A stretch of 64,000 bases of DNA from Sodalis sp. Ffu (GTDB lineage Bacteria; Pseudomonadota; Gammaproteobacteria; Enterobacterales; Enterobacteriaceae). Positions 42,612-55,119 of the stretch are shown here, piece by piece. Each line of letters opens with the position of its first letter. Positions within the stretch are counted from its first letter, which is position 1. Made by a program: the position numbers and the translations under genes. The stretch is from assembly GCA_024748595.1 (NCBI GenBank), contig CP072944.1:1086001-1150000 (forward strand). Reading direction: 5' to 3'. A model generated the notes under the pieces. It did not search any database, was not told the origin of the DNA, and saw nothing but the letters and a program-made list of their open reading frames with translations.

Positions 42612-43670
42612 CTATTTTGTGCAAACAAAAAAATACTGTAATCACCATCTTTAACGCATTATTAATGCTAGCGTGACGTTAAATTAACCAATTAGATAGA
42701 GCTATTACCACATCATTGCCTCTCATCGTTTTTACGTACCTCCACACTGCGCAAGCATTTTAATCTCCGCATACTTATAACTTGCCTTCATATACGCTTC
42801 TCCGCTAGTGCCTTAAAATTTATAATTAATAATTATTATTTTGAGTCAAAATGCTCCACCATTAATCGAACTATTACTAATTTTATTGATATTGAAACAT
42901 TGGCCGTATCCATTCACCTCTACGCTATTTTTAATAATTTAGTAATGTTAGTAGTTTGTCGCATTGCTGTTTGATTCATAACATGGCGTTCTCTGCCAAA
43001 GAACGCTTCTAGTAAAACCCCTTTTATTTGCAGTGTTCATTTCAATGAAAGTTTCTTCTAGAAGTAAAAGTGGCATAAACTTAAGAAATCTTATTTTTTG
43101 CCATCCATTACACCATTCAGCGATAAACCCATATATTGCAATACCCATTTCTACAAGCAGATTGTGCACAAAATAAGGCGCTTTTGCTGATTATCTGTAT
43201 TTAAACCATTAATCTTTAATAAAAAATTCAGCACAATAGTATCAAATACGATATTTTTACCAATGTCAAAAATTTGAAATAATACTAACGTTTTTATCTT
43301 GTTTATTGAGGCAATATTTAAAATATTAATTAACTTAAAACACAATAGGAAAACAATTTGTTTTAAAATACAGAGAAAATCTGTTTATATAAACGGATAA
43401 ACCTAGCAAAACAAACACTAGCAAATGAAAACAAATCTAACCATTCCCTGACGATAACTCTGTTCAGACCCAGCATCCTAAACAGACGCACGCAAAGGAC
43501 AAAATTTTTAGTTAGAAAAAATTAGCTAAATGGTTACTCAACAACAGTAATATTTAATATGACAATATACTACAATTCGACTATCGTGAATACTCAATAT
43601 CACAATACAAGAACACACGCATACACTTACATTATCTCCGTAAAATATAAAGTAATAACAAATTAGCCCC
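42612..43670. other. Spacer between metG and folE
   Basis: No recognised gene. A 73-codon minus-strand open frame at 42948-43169 (with GFTRSVLWQRTPCYESN) is protein-like but I cannot identify it and see no good ribosome-binding site. Confidence 0.4.
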
Positions 43671-44327
43671 TTAATGTATCAAGGCACCTAAAAATTCTTG
43701 ACGAATATTTTGACTAGACTTAAACAAGCCTCCCAAAGAAGTAGTAGTGGTAGTACTAGTTGCGTCGCGAATACCGCGCGCTTTGACGCAATAGTGTACC
43801 GCATCAATAGCAACCGCCACATTATTAGTACTAAGCAACGTTTGTAAAGCCAAAAAGATCTGCTGGGTCAACCGCTCCTGCACCTGAGGACGTTGGGCAA
43901 AAAATTGCACAATATGATTAATTTTTGATAAGCCAATGACACTGTCTTTAGGAATATAAGAAACCGTCGCTTTACCATCAACAATAATAAAATGATGCTC
44001 ACAGGTACTGGTCAAAGTAATATCGCGCACTGTAACCATTTCATCTACTTTCATTTTGTTTGCAATTACCGTAATTTTAGGAAAATTAGCGTAATCCAGG
44101 CCGGAAAAAATTTCCTCCACATACATTTTAGCGATGCGATATGGCGTTTCCGCCAAACTATCATCAGCCAGATCGAGATTAAGCAAATTCATGATTTCCG
44201 TCATATGCTCAGCGATACGACGTTTAAGCACTTCGCGATCCAACACTTCTCCGCGCAGGGAAGCTTCTAATCCACGTGTCAGTAAAGCATCACGTACAAG
44301 TACTGCTTCTTTTGTAAGCATTACCAT
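43671..44327 (-). CDS. folE: GTP cyclohydrolase I
   Basis: FolE converts GTP to dihydroneopterin triphosphate, the first step of folate synthesis. The 218-residue protein keeps the zinc ligands Cys109, His112 (TSTCEHHF) and Cys180 ([10 protein letters not shown]), plus the GTP-binding SVIGLSKI. It is four residues shorter than E. coli, with changes limited to the first 35 residues and the tail. In E. coli folE lies near yeiG, cirA and lysP; only lysP remains of these. Confidence 0.97.
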   Translation of the reverse strand: MVMLTKEAVLVRDALLTRGLEASLRGEVLDREVLKRRIAEHMTEIMNLLNLDLADDSLAETPYRIAKMYVEEIFSGLDYANFPKITVIANKMKVDEMVTVRDITLTSTCEHHFIIVDGKATVSYIPKDSVIGLSKINHIVQFFAQRPQVQERLTQQIFLALQTLLSTNNVAVAIDAVHYCVKARGIRDATSTTTTTSLGGLFKSSQNIRQEFLGALIH

Positions 44328-45346
44328 TTTATTACTTTCTCCAGCATCTTGGCTTATTGAATCAATTTAGCAGGCAATGATCATTTTCCTTCATTAAAGG
44401 TTTTCTACCATAGCTTTCCTTAACTGGGCTTATAATCTAGTAATAGCAAGATTTACCGAATAGCCTTTATATTAGTAGCATAGATATCTCTTTCAGAGAA
44501 AGTCGATACTACTCGAACTTTTATTTCTAGTAGTTATTATTTTTATAAAAGATTTGATTAAAATCGCCTGATTCCTATCGCTACCATGCATATCATAAAT
44601 CTACGTCGTTAGTAGCGTTTTCAATTTTAAAAATATATTCCCTGCAAGAATTTAGTATAGTTCAATATCTCTTACATTATTCGGTAGTAAGCCAGAGACT
44701 TTATTTATATGTTGTGGAATCTACCAACACACATAACTTGATAGACAGCATGATCACTAGCAATCTTCCTCGCATGTTGCGATTTTTACCATAACATTAA
44801 CTTTTTAATCAGTTATTGATCCAATCATAGTGTGAACAATATATTGTAAGATTTACAACAGCTAGCGAAAGCTTTTTTATATAATACAGTAATGATACCA
44901 ACCTACATACTGTACAGAATAGCCTATTTTGAATGATTTCATTTAGTGATTTTAAACTTTTTTACCATAAAAATATTTTTTGGAAAATAGCTATCTATTT
45001 CTTTAGCAATGTAGTAAATTTATTTACTCAAAAAAACCTAACATAGAATAAAGTTCTAGCCCTGAACTAAGGATGAATACTATTCTAGTAAAAATTGACA
45101 CAATAATCTAGTAAATAAAGTCATAATGGCTAAAATATCCACAATTTACAATCATGACTGTTGAAACCCAAACCAACATATGGACAATTTTTACTTACTG
45201 CTTTTAAAGCGGATACTTAATCCAGCACATCGTTAAAAATACTGCACCAACGAATTAGACTGACCTAACGGTACAAATACAGCTGTCTAATCAACCCAAT
45301 CGAAAGTATAAAATGCATCTATTTCATCAGTTATCTCACTAAATAA

Positions 45347-45389
45347 CCCAAGGTATCAAGATATAACACGTATATCTTGATACCTTGGG
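45347..45389. repeat. Perfect 19-bp hairpin
   Basis: CCCAAGGTATCAAGATATA (45347-45365) is the exact reverse complement of 45371-45389, around the loop ACACG. No gene ends here now, and no T-run follows. Confidence 0.95.
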
Positions 45390-45879
45390 CAATCGTTATC
45401 GCTAACCATACACAAATTCAGCGCCCGGATTCGGATCATACTTAGCCAATGGTGAAGTTGGTTACCAATATATCGTCATAAAACACTTATTGAAAGAATG
45501 TTGCATCACTATCTACGATAAAAAAGTCACCCGTAATATAACCCAAGCTCAAAAAATAATTACATCACCAATTTTTCAGTGGTTTGCTCCATTGATTAAA
45601 TTTAGCAGAATTAAACCATAGATTAACCAATCGTGTAGCACAGATATAATAATAATGCATTAATAACTACCGACATAGTTAAATAAAATTTAGCCGGCAC
45701 TTAGTCTTTACTATTTGTTTAATCAATCTATTTTATGATAGCAAACTTAAATAAATCATTTTATAATGCTCATAATATGAATATATTTCTTTTATCTGTG
45801 CCAGCATAAAGCTGGCATGTTTTGCAAATGATAGATCGTGCTTTCAAAACCAGTGATATCATGTAGCATAGTCGACCTG

Positions 45880-46110
45880 TAACTATTTATTATACGCCAA
45901 ATACAGCAATTTTGAGTTATTATATTCACATTAATGTTTTTAACTCGTGTACACATTCACTCACTAAAATATAGTCTTAATAGCTTATTTAGATCCATAT
46001 TTTAAATAATTTATTCTGTTATATCAGACAATTATGTATGAAATATCCAACCATAACATCAGTGATCCGCATTTAATGAAAGCATCATTTTCGTTTGCCT
46101 AGTTAATGTT
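45880..46110 (-). mobile_element. Weak IS903-like relic
   Basis: CCATAACATCAGTGATCCGC with TTTAATGAAAGCATC (about 46050-46090) aligns with CCATAACATCATTGAACCAC with TTTGATGAAGGCATG in the relic at 49888-50293. It is a fragment only, with no ends seen. Confidence 0.45.
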
Positions 46111-47499
46111 TATTAACATATAGATACATGTAAAAAGATGATTTTATGACAATAATCGTGATATATCCATCCTCCTAGCGCGTTACAAAGTTAAAAAATA
46201 ACCCAAGCTTACCAGCATATCTGGGATACCTCCTGCTGTGCCATAACGTATAACCATCCACAAACTTTGACACACTGGTAAGCAATACACACTGTGGCAC
46301 ATCGGTATAAAAAATATTTTGAAGCAACAAGCTACCTCAAAAAAAATAAAAAGCGCCACGCAATACAAGGCTTATAGCCTTTTGTTTAAAACATTCTGAC
46401 AAGGGTACGACAATCCGATAATGCAAAGTTATGAACAATAGATTTGTTAATCTAGATAATAAAATCAGTACCAGAAATATTTTATTATTTACTCGCAATG
46501 CATCAAGTGACTATTGCAACGCAACAAAGGTAGCAAATAAACATCGATCTTTATCTGCACGATGACAAGAGGACCATGCTAAAATTGCTGAACTGCAATT
46601 TACACCATACGCTATCCAGCATGCGATAGTGTTGGACGATAAAACTATCGTTAAAATAATTAACGATCAAATGGAAAAACTTACCTACATGTCCACCATG
46701 ATTCATCGGCATTCCATGCACTTACACCAAACTGTGAGGGAAACGCATATGTTAAAAAATGAAATATAATCAATTTTAATGTGTGACTGCTTTTATTCTT
46801 CCCAGGATTTTTAACCGTTTATCCTGTCATATACGGATAAATAAGCCACACAAAAGCAGGTACCAGAACAGTATCTCACGCATGCATTGAAGATAACTCC
46901 AGTATAGCATTTTCACTCTTCTTTAAACTACGTTATGCTCTCCGTAATAATAATCAATAAAAAAGTATTTATCCTTATCTATCTGGCCACCGCTCTGATG
47001 TTTTACATGCCACACAGACTGACAATAGATTTATTTAATAAATTAGGTTCTTCTAATTAATGAAGGAACCATTACTAATTATCAGTAAATATTTTCATAA
47101 AAAATCCAAATCACTAATAAGATGAGCTACTCAACGCCATGATCAAACGCAGTTCACTAAATATCTTGATTGAACACTTCATACATTTCTGACTATTAAT
47201 ATGATTAATAAAATTTAAACATTCCATCCGGTCAAAGTACTCATATTGACGCTACTCTGCTGAAGCTCTTTGGTGAAAATCAAAGAAAAGCATCGTTAGC
47301 ACACAATTTTCATGAATCCATACTAAAACACGTGAGAAACAGACCTGACCTAATGCGAAATAATATAACAGATGCAAAAAAATGACCTGATAACTAAAAA
47401 ACAGATCGATGAGCCCATAAAGAAATAGACGGATACTCTATGGATAACCATAGGAAAAGTCATGTAAAACAAGTACTAAAAAACAGCAGACCAATAAAA

Positions 47500-48060
<561 letters not shown>

Positions 48061-48276
48061 CTTGTACTTGAGATTTCAATAAGGTTCGTTTATAGATAAC
48101 AATTCCAACCATAGAGACAGTGGCAAAGCCGAAAAGCAATTTCATGTTAGATAATTCGGTAGATCACTAAGCAACAAGTTTAACCACAAGTGCGTAATCA
48201 AGAAATACTAAAGTTGCAATATGACATCATATTATTCAGGCAATGTACGTTAACCAATTTTAGCAAGGGAATTGGA
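48061..48276. other. Spacer downstream of lysP
   Basis: No gene or clear terminator seen. Confidence 0.4.
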
Positions 48277-49752
48277 TTAGCTCCTGTAATCGGGGAAGAT
48301 CATCTCTTCATAGCGAACCATCCGGCTACCGCGGCGCCATTTATAACCTAACCAAATGAAAAGAAACAATGGAACACTGATATAGGTCGCGATGATGCTG
48401 TTCCAATCGATACTGTCTGTCCAAAATGCCTGATAGTTCTGACCAAACGTTATGGCAAGGCATAGAATAAACGCTAACAATGGACCTAATGGAAATAAAC
48501 CGGCACGATATGGCAGTTCGCTCAAACTGCGTCCTTGCTTTTCAAATCCAAGACGAAAACGGTAATGACTCATCGCAATCCCCAGCCAAGCAATAAAACC
48601 GGTCATTCCTGAGGTATTGAGCAACCACAAATAAATTTTCTGATTGTCGTACATTGAGGACAAAAAACATAACGCCGCAATCAAAGTAGTCATGTACAAC
48701 GCATTGCGCGGTACACCACTTTTCGATAATCGAGCAAAGATTTTCGGTGCCTTACCTTCGCGCGCCAAGGTATAAAGCATACGTGTAGAAGAATACATAC
48801 CAGAGTTACCTGCCGATAGCACCGCGATAAGGATTACGCTGTTCATCACCGCTGCAGCCGATAGTAATCCGGCATTACGAAATATCAGAGTAAACGGACT
48901 AACGTTAATATCCTTGATATCATCATGCAAGAGATCAGGGCTGGTATAGGGAATAATTAAGCTAATCATTAAAATAGTTATCACATAAAATAGCAAGATA
49001 CGCCAGAAAACTTGCCGCACCGCACGAGGGATATTTTTGCTCGGATCCGCCGATTCACCTGCAGCGATACCGATAACCTCGGTGCCCTGAAATGAAAAGC
49101 CAACGATCATCACCACCCCTACCATCGATACAAATCCTCCAGCAAACGGCGCATCGCCCACTTGCCAGTTATGCCAACCAGCCTGTTCGCCACCACGCAA
49201 AATTCCAAGCATCATCAACAGAGACACAGCAATAAACACCACGATAGTGATAACTTTTATTAATGCAAACCAGTATTCAACTTCACCGAACTCCTTTACC
49301 GAAATAACATTTAGAAAGAACATGATACCCAGGAATAGCGCACTCCAAATCCAGCCAGGAGTAGTAGGAAACCAATAGCTCATCACCAACTGAGACGCAA
49401 CCAAATCCACCGCAATAGTTACTGCCCAATTGTACCAATAATTCCAACCTAGAGCGAAGCCGAACCCCTCCTCCACATAACGAGCACCATAGGTAGCAAA
49501 CGAACCGGAAACTGGCATGTAAGCCGCCAATTCTCCAAGACTAGTCATCAGAAAATAAACCATCAAACCAATGAGAACATAGGAAAGCAATGCGCCACCA
49601 GGCCCTGCCTGAGCAATAGATGCGCCAGATGCGATAAATAAGCCAGTACCAATCGAACCTCCCATGGCAATCATGCTCAAATGACGGGCCTTTAATGCAC
49701 GACGCAAGCCATTTACCGGCGATAAAATATTAGTTTTTTTGGAACATGGCAT
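48277..49752 (-). CDS. lysP: Lysine-specific permease LysP
   Basis: A 491-residue amino acid/proton symporter of the APC superfamily with 12 predicted membrane helices, collinear with E. coli LysP. The TM1 signature MIAMGGSIGTGLFIASG and AGNSGMYSSTRMLYTLA are kept. The charged N- and C-terminal tails diverge (KWRRGSRMVRYEEMIFP for the E. coli end KLIKGTHFVRYSEMKFP). LysP imports lysine and, in E. coli, also restrains the CadC regulator. Its retention suggests dependence on lysine from outside the cell. The adjoining cirA, yeiG and nfo genes are absent or decayed. Confidence 0.96.
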   Translation of the reverse strand: MPCSKKTNILSPVNGLRRALKARHLSMIAMGGSIGTGLFIASGASIAQAGPGGALLSYVLIGLMVYFLMTSLGELAAYMPVSGSFATYGARYVEEGFGFALGWNYWYNWAVTIAVDLVASQLVMSYWFPTTPGWIWSALFLGIMFFLNVISVKEFGEVEYWFALIKVITIVVFIAVSLLMMLGILRGGEQAGWHNWQVGDAPFAGGFVSMVGVVMIVGFSFQGTEVIGIAAGESADPSKNIPRAVRQVFWRILLFYVITILMISLIIPYTSPDLLHDDIKDINVSPFTLIFRNAGLLSAAAVMNSVILIAVLSAGNSGMYSSTRMLYTLAREGKAPKIFARLSKSGVPRNALYMTTLIAALCFLSSMYDNQKIYLWLLNTSGMTGFIAWLGIAMSHYRFRLGFEKQGRSLSELPYRAGLFPLGPLLAFILCLAITFGQNYQAFWTDSIDWNSIIATYISVPLFLFIWLGYKWRRGSRMVRYEEMIFPDYRS

Positions 49753-49887
49753 AAAAATCTCTGTAAAAATTAAGGCATGATTGTCACTTTATTAAATAAA
49801 TTTAACCGTCGACAAGCTTTTTTATTAATTACATGTCGTTACGAAAATTATACAAGCCATTCCCTCATCACAGGTATTACTGATTCA
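49753..49887. other. lysP upstream region
   Basis: Short spacer that must carry the lysP promoter; no clear -35/-10 pair chosen. Confidence 0.35.
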
Positions 49888-50293
49888 TTTTATTCAATTG
49901 TATAACCATTGCCATGTCTCCCCCCAACCTAAGTATCGTAATCTAATAATGTCAGGAAGTAGTCCAATAGATATTTTATTCGTAACATTGCTGTATCTAT
50001 CAAACGCGTTGATGGTAACTAATTCTTTATTTTCAGTGGTAATTATTTACTATAAATATTGATTAATCACCTCATGATTCCTTATCAGCATTAATACAGT
50101 AACCATCACCATCTCCGAATATGGACCTTAAGTATTCAAACCATAACATCATTGAACCACTTTTGATGAAGGCATGTTGATAGTGCATCCAGGCAATAAT
50201 GTGAACTTTTCTTGCCATAAAGAAACTTTCCAAAATTGATAATTACCCTCAACTATTAGAAAATTTCTATTTATTTACGATTTATTTAACAAA
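49888..50293 (-). mobile_element. Degraded IS903-like element upstream of lysP
   Basis: This is the clearest transposase relic. The minus strand reads NHEVINQYL, then VSYHQRV, then (after one frame shift) LIDTAMLRIKYLL, then LTLLDYD, VGG, MAMV and LNKM. These match, in order, NHAVANQRL, VGYHRRS, LAETAMFRVKTLL, LSLRDYD, VGE, MAMV and LNKI of IS903-type transposase. The right end, GATTTATTTAACAAAGC (about 50271-50287), is a near-exact inverted repeat. The N-terminal half of the transposase is deleted. Confidence 0.75.
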
Positions 50294-52869
50294 GCTCTGA
50301 TAAAAATATAAATTGTTAAAAAATTAACTAACGTGTAAGAACTATCGTTGCCATCAACAAGAAAAGAGACATATCTGAGCTATACACCGATAGCTAGCAA
50401 TTAACTGCAGCAAATTATAGTTGCTGAAATATAATTAAAAATACCCACTAACCTAAAAAACGCACAAATTTAACGGCTACTTCCAGTACGCTAGCATACA
50501 CTGATACAGCAAGCAGATATACCATCCATGTATGTATATAATACAAGTAAATATAACCTGGCCGCAGCCTTATAAACAACTACCTCCACTGTTATTGTCT
50601 GCAGACATGCATCTCAACAATACTAAAAAACAAAATTCAACAGTAAAATCTATTCACCATCATAGCTATACTTGAAAAATATCATTAAACAAAATTCACT
50701 GACGTTATGATTGGAATATCTCCACCATATTTTATCTAATTAAAAATAAAATTATATTAACTTTATTTTTAATTAGTAATTATTTCATGTTTATTAGTAA
50801 ATTATTTAAAATATTAATATCATCATAACAGAAACCAAAATCATTTATATTGCTATAATCCTACTCGACTTATAAAGATCGCTGGTCAAGCGAATAGAAA
50901 ATAAGAACACATAATTAGAAAACGTTAGATTGATTCAACAAAACCCATAACACTAAAACATTGCAATTGATAAATTTCCATCCACAGCAACTAAAATTGT
51001 TACAGCACATTCTGGATATGCTAAGCTAACATGTGGTAGATAATAACTAGCTATTATAAATGTTGACTATTGCTACATACGTTATGTAGCAGTATTGCTG
51101 AATACAAACCATCCATATCTATATCGTCTAAAAGATATAAATGGTTAATAATTTTAAATATAGCTTCGCGCGTATATCAAGCATTACCAATAATGCAATA
51201 CAGTCTGCACATGTTGCCGTGAATCAATGACCACCAAAAGAACTTCTACTTCAACGTATCTCAGAAGCGAAAATATCACGACTCTTAATTGCACCCAAGT
51301 AGTCTGAATCCCGCCAACGAAAATTGAGCGCTTTACTGCTATCTTAGCGCGGGGTGCTACCTAAGGAAACTCCGCATGTAACATATGCATAAAACTGCCG
51401 ATTTGAATTTGACATTATAAATTTGGCTGAACACGATGCTCACCGTAACCATATAGATCGTTTACCAATTAAATCCATCAGTTCGAAATATCCCAAACAG
51501 ATCCTTGGACTACTGAAATTTGCATGCCTCCCCACAATGAACTGCCACTGAAAACTACGCTGTGTTCATTTTACGCCTGTTATATCTGTCCTCCTACAAC
51601 CAACTACGATAAGTTTCCTATAAAAATGCTGGATAGATCAAGAAAAAATCTAGCCATCATGTATATGTACCAATGATATATCATGCTTAGCTCTGGCTGG
51701 ATTTTTGACATCGAAACGCATTTGACACTTTTGGTTTGTTAGATTTAGTACAGATAGTGCCGGGAAAAAAGTATTAAAAGTTAATTGCCAATCCTAAAGA
51801 GCACGTTGCTAATAACCGTTATAAAAAATATTTACATAGAGAGAACAGTCTACTGCGTAGATATTTCCATCAAAATTAACAACATGCCATTAATTAATAG
51901 CATTTTTATTGAGCACTGTTGAATCTATGTTGAATCTATATTAAATAGATATTAATAAAATATTCATATATACAGTTACTTTATATGCATCACCTTCCAG
52001 TCAAGAATAATTAGCTTTCTTGGAATAGACCTGTTTTGTCACGGTTCCTTCCGTTACCCACGTAATCTATCAATCTATATAACTCCCCTACTTTTTTTAC
52101 TGAATCATCCAGCGAATAGCCACTACCACCCAACCTGGTTATTCACTCAATTTTCATAAAACTACTTATTTGCTCTCTGTTTGTGCAAGTATGCGCTCAA
52201 TCCCTATACAATCTTTCTGCCTGACGATACCAAGAAACAACCTAGCATGTTTATAGGGCTGAATATGGATATCACGATAGTAGTAACCAACTGGAACATC
52301 GACTACCAGATATCCTACACCAGCGTAAGCTTCTAAAATTATCGTCAGCATTTTGATTTTACCATACTCCTAACTCAAATAACTATCTATAATATTCATA
52401 AATCTAAGTTGTGACTAGCAATCGACCATTGCTACGCATTAGCTGATCTACTACTTACCACTGGTACTAATACAATTAAATATGGTAACTAAGTATTAAA
52501 TTTTATTAAAAGATAAACATTTATATCAATAAAATTCTCAATTTTATATTCATTACAGTAAGCTTAAGGTTATTTTATCTTGATTAGTTATTCCTAATTT
52601 ATAAAAATAAATATTATATTTTATAATACATCATTTATTTAACTAGTACGAACCTAACTTTTATTTATTTGGTATTTCACAACTACTTTACAGTTTGAAA
52701 ACTTCCATGGATAAAATTAATAATGGTCAAGTCTTAGTCCATCTTAAGACATATTTTACTAGATATGACTACAGCTGCGATCATAATTTCCGCCTCTAGC
52801 GTTTTTATAATCCAAAACAAAACGCAAAACAAAACGCTGACATACACGCAGTAAACGATACAAATCATT
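50294..52869. other. 2.6-kb spacer between lysP and the mepS relic
   Basis: No recognised gene. A 61-codon minus-strand frame at 52166-52351 (with GYLVVDVPVGYYYRDIHIQP) looks protein-like but is unidentified. GTTGAATCTAT is tandemly repeated near 51925-51946. A mostly unreadable but less AT-rich stretch at 51140-51600 may be another dead gene. Confidence 0.45.
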
Positions 52870-53270
52870 TTTATTGAAAGATTCTCAGGATGCATTTAAA
52901 CAACTAGTCTCTAATGCAGACCTTAGATCAATATACCGACTGGAAAGGAGTACGATACCGATTTAGCGGCAATTCCAAACGTGGTATTGATTGTTCCGAT
53001 TAGTACAAATGATATTCCGCGAACAATTTCGTCTCAATTTATCGCGTTCAACCATAAATCAAAAAATAAGGTCTAAAATACAACTAGCTAAACTGCTGCC
53101 AGGGAATCCGGTGTTATTTCGTGACGGCCCTACCACTTGTCATATAGGGATTTATATAGAAAACGATCAATTTATCCATGCCTAGACTAGAAATGGCGTA
53201 ATGGTTACCAACCTGAATGAAGGTTAGTGGAAGACTAGATATCGTGAAGGCAGACGGATATTAACCATCA
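52870..53270 (+). pseudogene. mepS: mepS (spr) relic, murein DD-endopeptidase
   Basis: [20 protein letters not shown] with GIDCS (52920-52998) matches MepS up to the catalytic cysteine, then hits TAG. The next part continues in another frame: MIFREQFRLNLSRSTINQ (family TFREQFGLELPRSTYEQ) and VLFRDGPTTCHIGIYIENDQ with FIHA (53110-53180). TRYREGRRIL near 53240 matches the C-terminus. The frameshift right after the catalytic Cys inactivates this NlpC/P60 hydrolase. A hairpin, CGCCTAGT/ACTAGGCG at 53283-53301, is probably its old terminator. Confidence 0.92.
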
Positions 53271-53282
53271 GAACATATAGCT

Positions 53283-53301
53283 CGCCTAGTATTACTAGGC
53301 G
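53283..53301 (+). terminator. Remnant terminator of mepS
   Basis: CGCCTAGT pairs with ACTAGGCG over ATT, directly after the mepS relic; no T-run remains. Confidence 0.5.
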
Positions 53302-53705
53302 CCCAAAATGCAATAATAAGTGTATGTGTTATACTATCAACCACTACATGGTACTTTACCAAAAATTTTTTATCCTAATAACACAACAAGTATAACAATA
53401 GCGTTTTTACCATCATACTAATATTCATTAACCAGTTTATTAATGAAATTAATAGAGGAATATCTATTAACTAACAGTTATATCAAATACAGTATTCAGA
53501 TACTGCTACTACAATGTAGCACATGAAAAAACAATACGACAACACTCTCTTTAACAAAAAGTATACGACTATCCTGATCAATTCTGTCAGGATTATGCAT
53601 TGCACTACTGCCTAAGTTTGTTGCCCCTCTAGAGTAATTTTGGTAAAATATTACTTAAGAATAATAGCTATCCAGCTTACTAGCTTAAGCTACTGGTTTA
53701 AATAT
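53302..53705. other. Spacer upstream of rplY
   Basis: No gene seen; yejH, rsuA, bcr and yejG, expected nearby in E. coli, are absent. Confidence 0.45.
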
Positions 53706-53987
53706 ATGTTAAATATCAACGCAGAAATTCGTAAAAAACAAGGCAAAAGTGCAAGCCGCCGCTTACGCCTAGCAAATAAGTTGCCGGCTATCATTTACGG
53801 TGGCAATGAAACCTCGATTGCAATCGAGCTGGATCAGAATATCGTTTTAAACACCCAGAATAAAGGTTTCTACAACGACGTTTTAGCATTGGTAATCAAC
53901 GATAAAGAAATAAAAGTTAAAGTACAATCGGTGCAACGTCATTCTTTCAAACCCAAATTGATTCATATTGACTTCCTTCGTACTTAA
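53706..53987 (+). CDS. rplY: 50S ribosomal protein L25
   Basis: L25 binds 5S rRNA in the large subunit. The 93-residue protein is collinear with the 94-residue E. coli protein: [31 protein letters not shown] and [16 protein letters not shown] use the ATG at 53706, which matches the family start ([10 protein letters not shown]); 22 further open codons upstream are unrelated. Shine-Dalgarno signal is weak. It stands alone between the mepS relic and tRNA-Pro, in the E. coli neighbourhood. Confidence 0.95.
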   Translation: MLNINAEIRKKQGKSASRRLRLANKLPAIIYGGNETSIAIELDQNIVLNTQNKGFYNDVLALVINDKEIKVKVQSVQRHSFKPKLIHIDFLRT

Positions 53988-54441
53988 ATAATTTCGTTAA
54001 GAAAAAACACATTACTCTATGTAACTTTTTATTCATTTTACAATGTTGGCCAATTATCGTTAAACGATGCTGCGTTATTTCTATCAAACTCATTTGAACG
54101 CTTTTCAAAAAACTTACCAAATTGCACCATATTATAAATGTTATAGACTGTATTTTACCACCTACATTCATAATGATAGCACACAGCACTATTATTCATA
54201 GTGCCATTGATATGACTCGACTGATGCTGATAGAAATCTAACGATCGCCAATAACCTTAAACAAAAAATGACCATGTACACCCCTTAATAAAAGGAATTT
54301 GCATAAGTATACATATCACCCAAATGAATGACCTGAAGAATTAATCAAAAGAAAAACCATCAGCAGCGCAGGCTTTATTCTCACGTAAGCTTAACTATAC
54401 CAGTTAAATATACCTTATTGATTAGTCTTTTCGATATGAAT
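53988..54441. other. Spacer between rplY and tRNA-Pro
   Basis: yejK and yejL, expected here, are not recognisable. Confidence 0.45.
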
Positions 54442-54444
54442 TGA

Positions 54445-54518
54445 TCGGCATGAGAGGATTCGAACCTCCGACCCCCGACACCCCATGACGGTGCGCTACC
54501 AGGCTGCGCTACATGCCG
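54445..54518 (-). tRNA. proL: tRNA-Pro (GGG), no encoded CCA
   Basis: The minus strand gives a complete cloverleaf: acceptor CGGCATG/CATGCCG, D arm GCGC/GCGC, anticodon loop ATGGGGT with anticodon GGG followed by G37, T loop TTCGAAT and discriminator A. It is nearly identical to E. coli proL. The bases after the discriminator are TCA rather than CCA. The yejM relic lies upstream on the same strand, as in E. coli. Confidence 0.95.
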
Positions 54519-55119
54519 AACTCATGAAAGCACTTCGTGCACTACTAATTCCTATAATTAATACAAAAGCAGACTTAAAACGACTACTTTAATTTTATCT
54601 GTTAATTAACAACAAATCATTTTACCGGTTAACACCTTCAATAACAGCGCCAACTACCGTTTTTGCTGATAGATTACTGTTCCATTAATATCATTAAGTG
54701 CAGTAAAAACTACCCATCATTTTCCAGCAAAATCGTCTTTCTCAGTATAGCGATGGCCAGAACATAATCATCCTCACTGGAAATCCAGTTGTGACTTCAG
54801 CGCAGGGCGAAAAGACCTTCACCCTGTGAATAATCATTGGCAATGCTCCTTTGTAATAAACATTTACATCAACATGATGATGACATCATTGTGATTGATC
54901 AACTTAGTCACTATCTAGATCGAAAGATAAAACAAAGTAAAATCAGTAAATTTTACCTAACGGGAATAAAGAATCGCTAAAATAGCGTCCAGATAAATAA
55001 AGATCAGTATCCAGCTAATTGCCAGTATTGTCGTGCTACATAAAACAGGTGTTTGGGCCTGCAAAACTTTTTAATTCCGACATGAAATAATCAACGTGGG
55101 CTAAACAAAATACCTGTGT
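54519..55119. other. Spacer covering the lost yejM C-terminus
   Basis: The sulfatase-like C-terminal domain of YejM should lie here. I could not read it. Confidence 0.4.

Larger units (their letters stand above)
44328..47499. other. 3.2-kb spacer between folE and lysP, upstream half
   Basis: yeiG is not recognisable. The stretch includes an IS-end-like tract at 44940-45030, a perfect 19-bp hairpin at 45347-45389, and a weak IS903-like trace at about 45880-46110. A short protein-like piece near 46550-46760 (KIAELQFTPYAIQHAIVLDD) has no identity. Confidence 0.45.

Noticed and set aside
42948-43169. 73-codon minus-strand frame as a new small gene
   Set aside because: Protein-like but without ribosome-binding site or recognisable relatives; noted within the spacer rather than called a gene.
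52166-52351. 61-codon minus-strand frame as a new small gene
   Set aside because: No start signal, no recognised family, and located in a decayed region; kept as a remark only.
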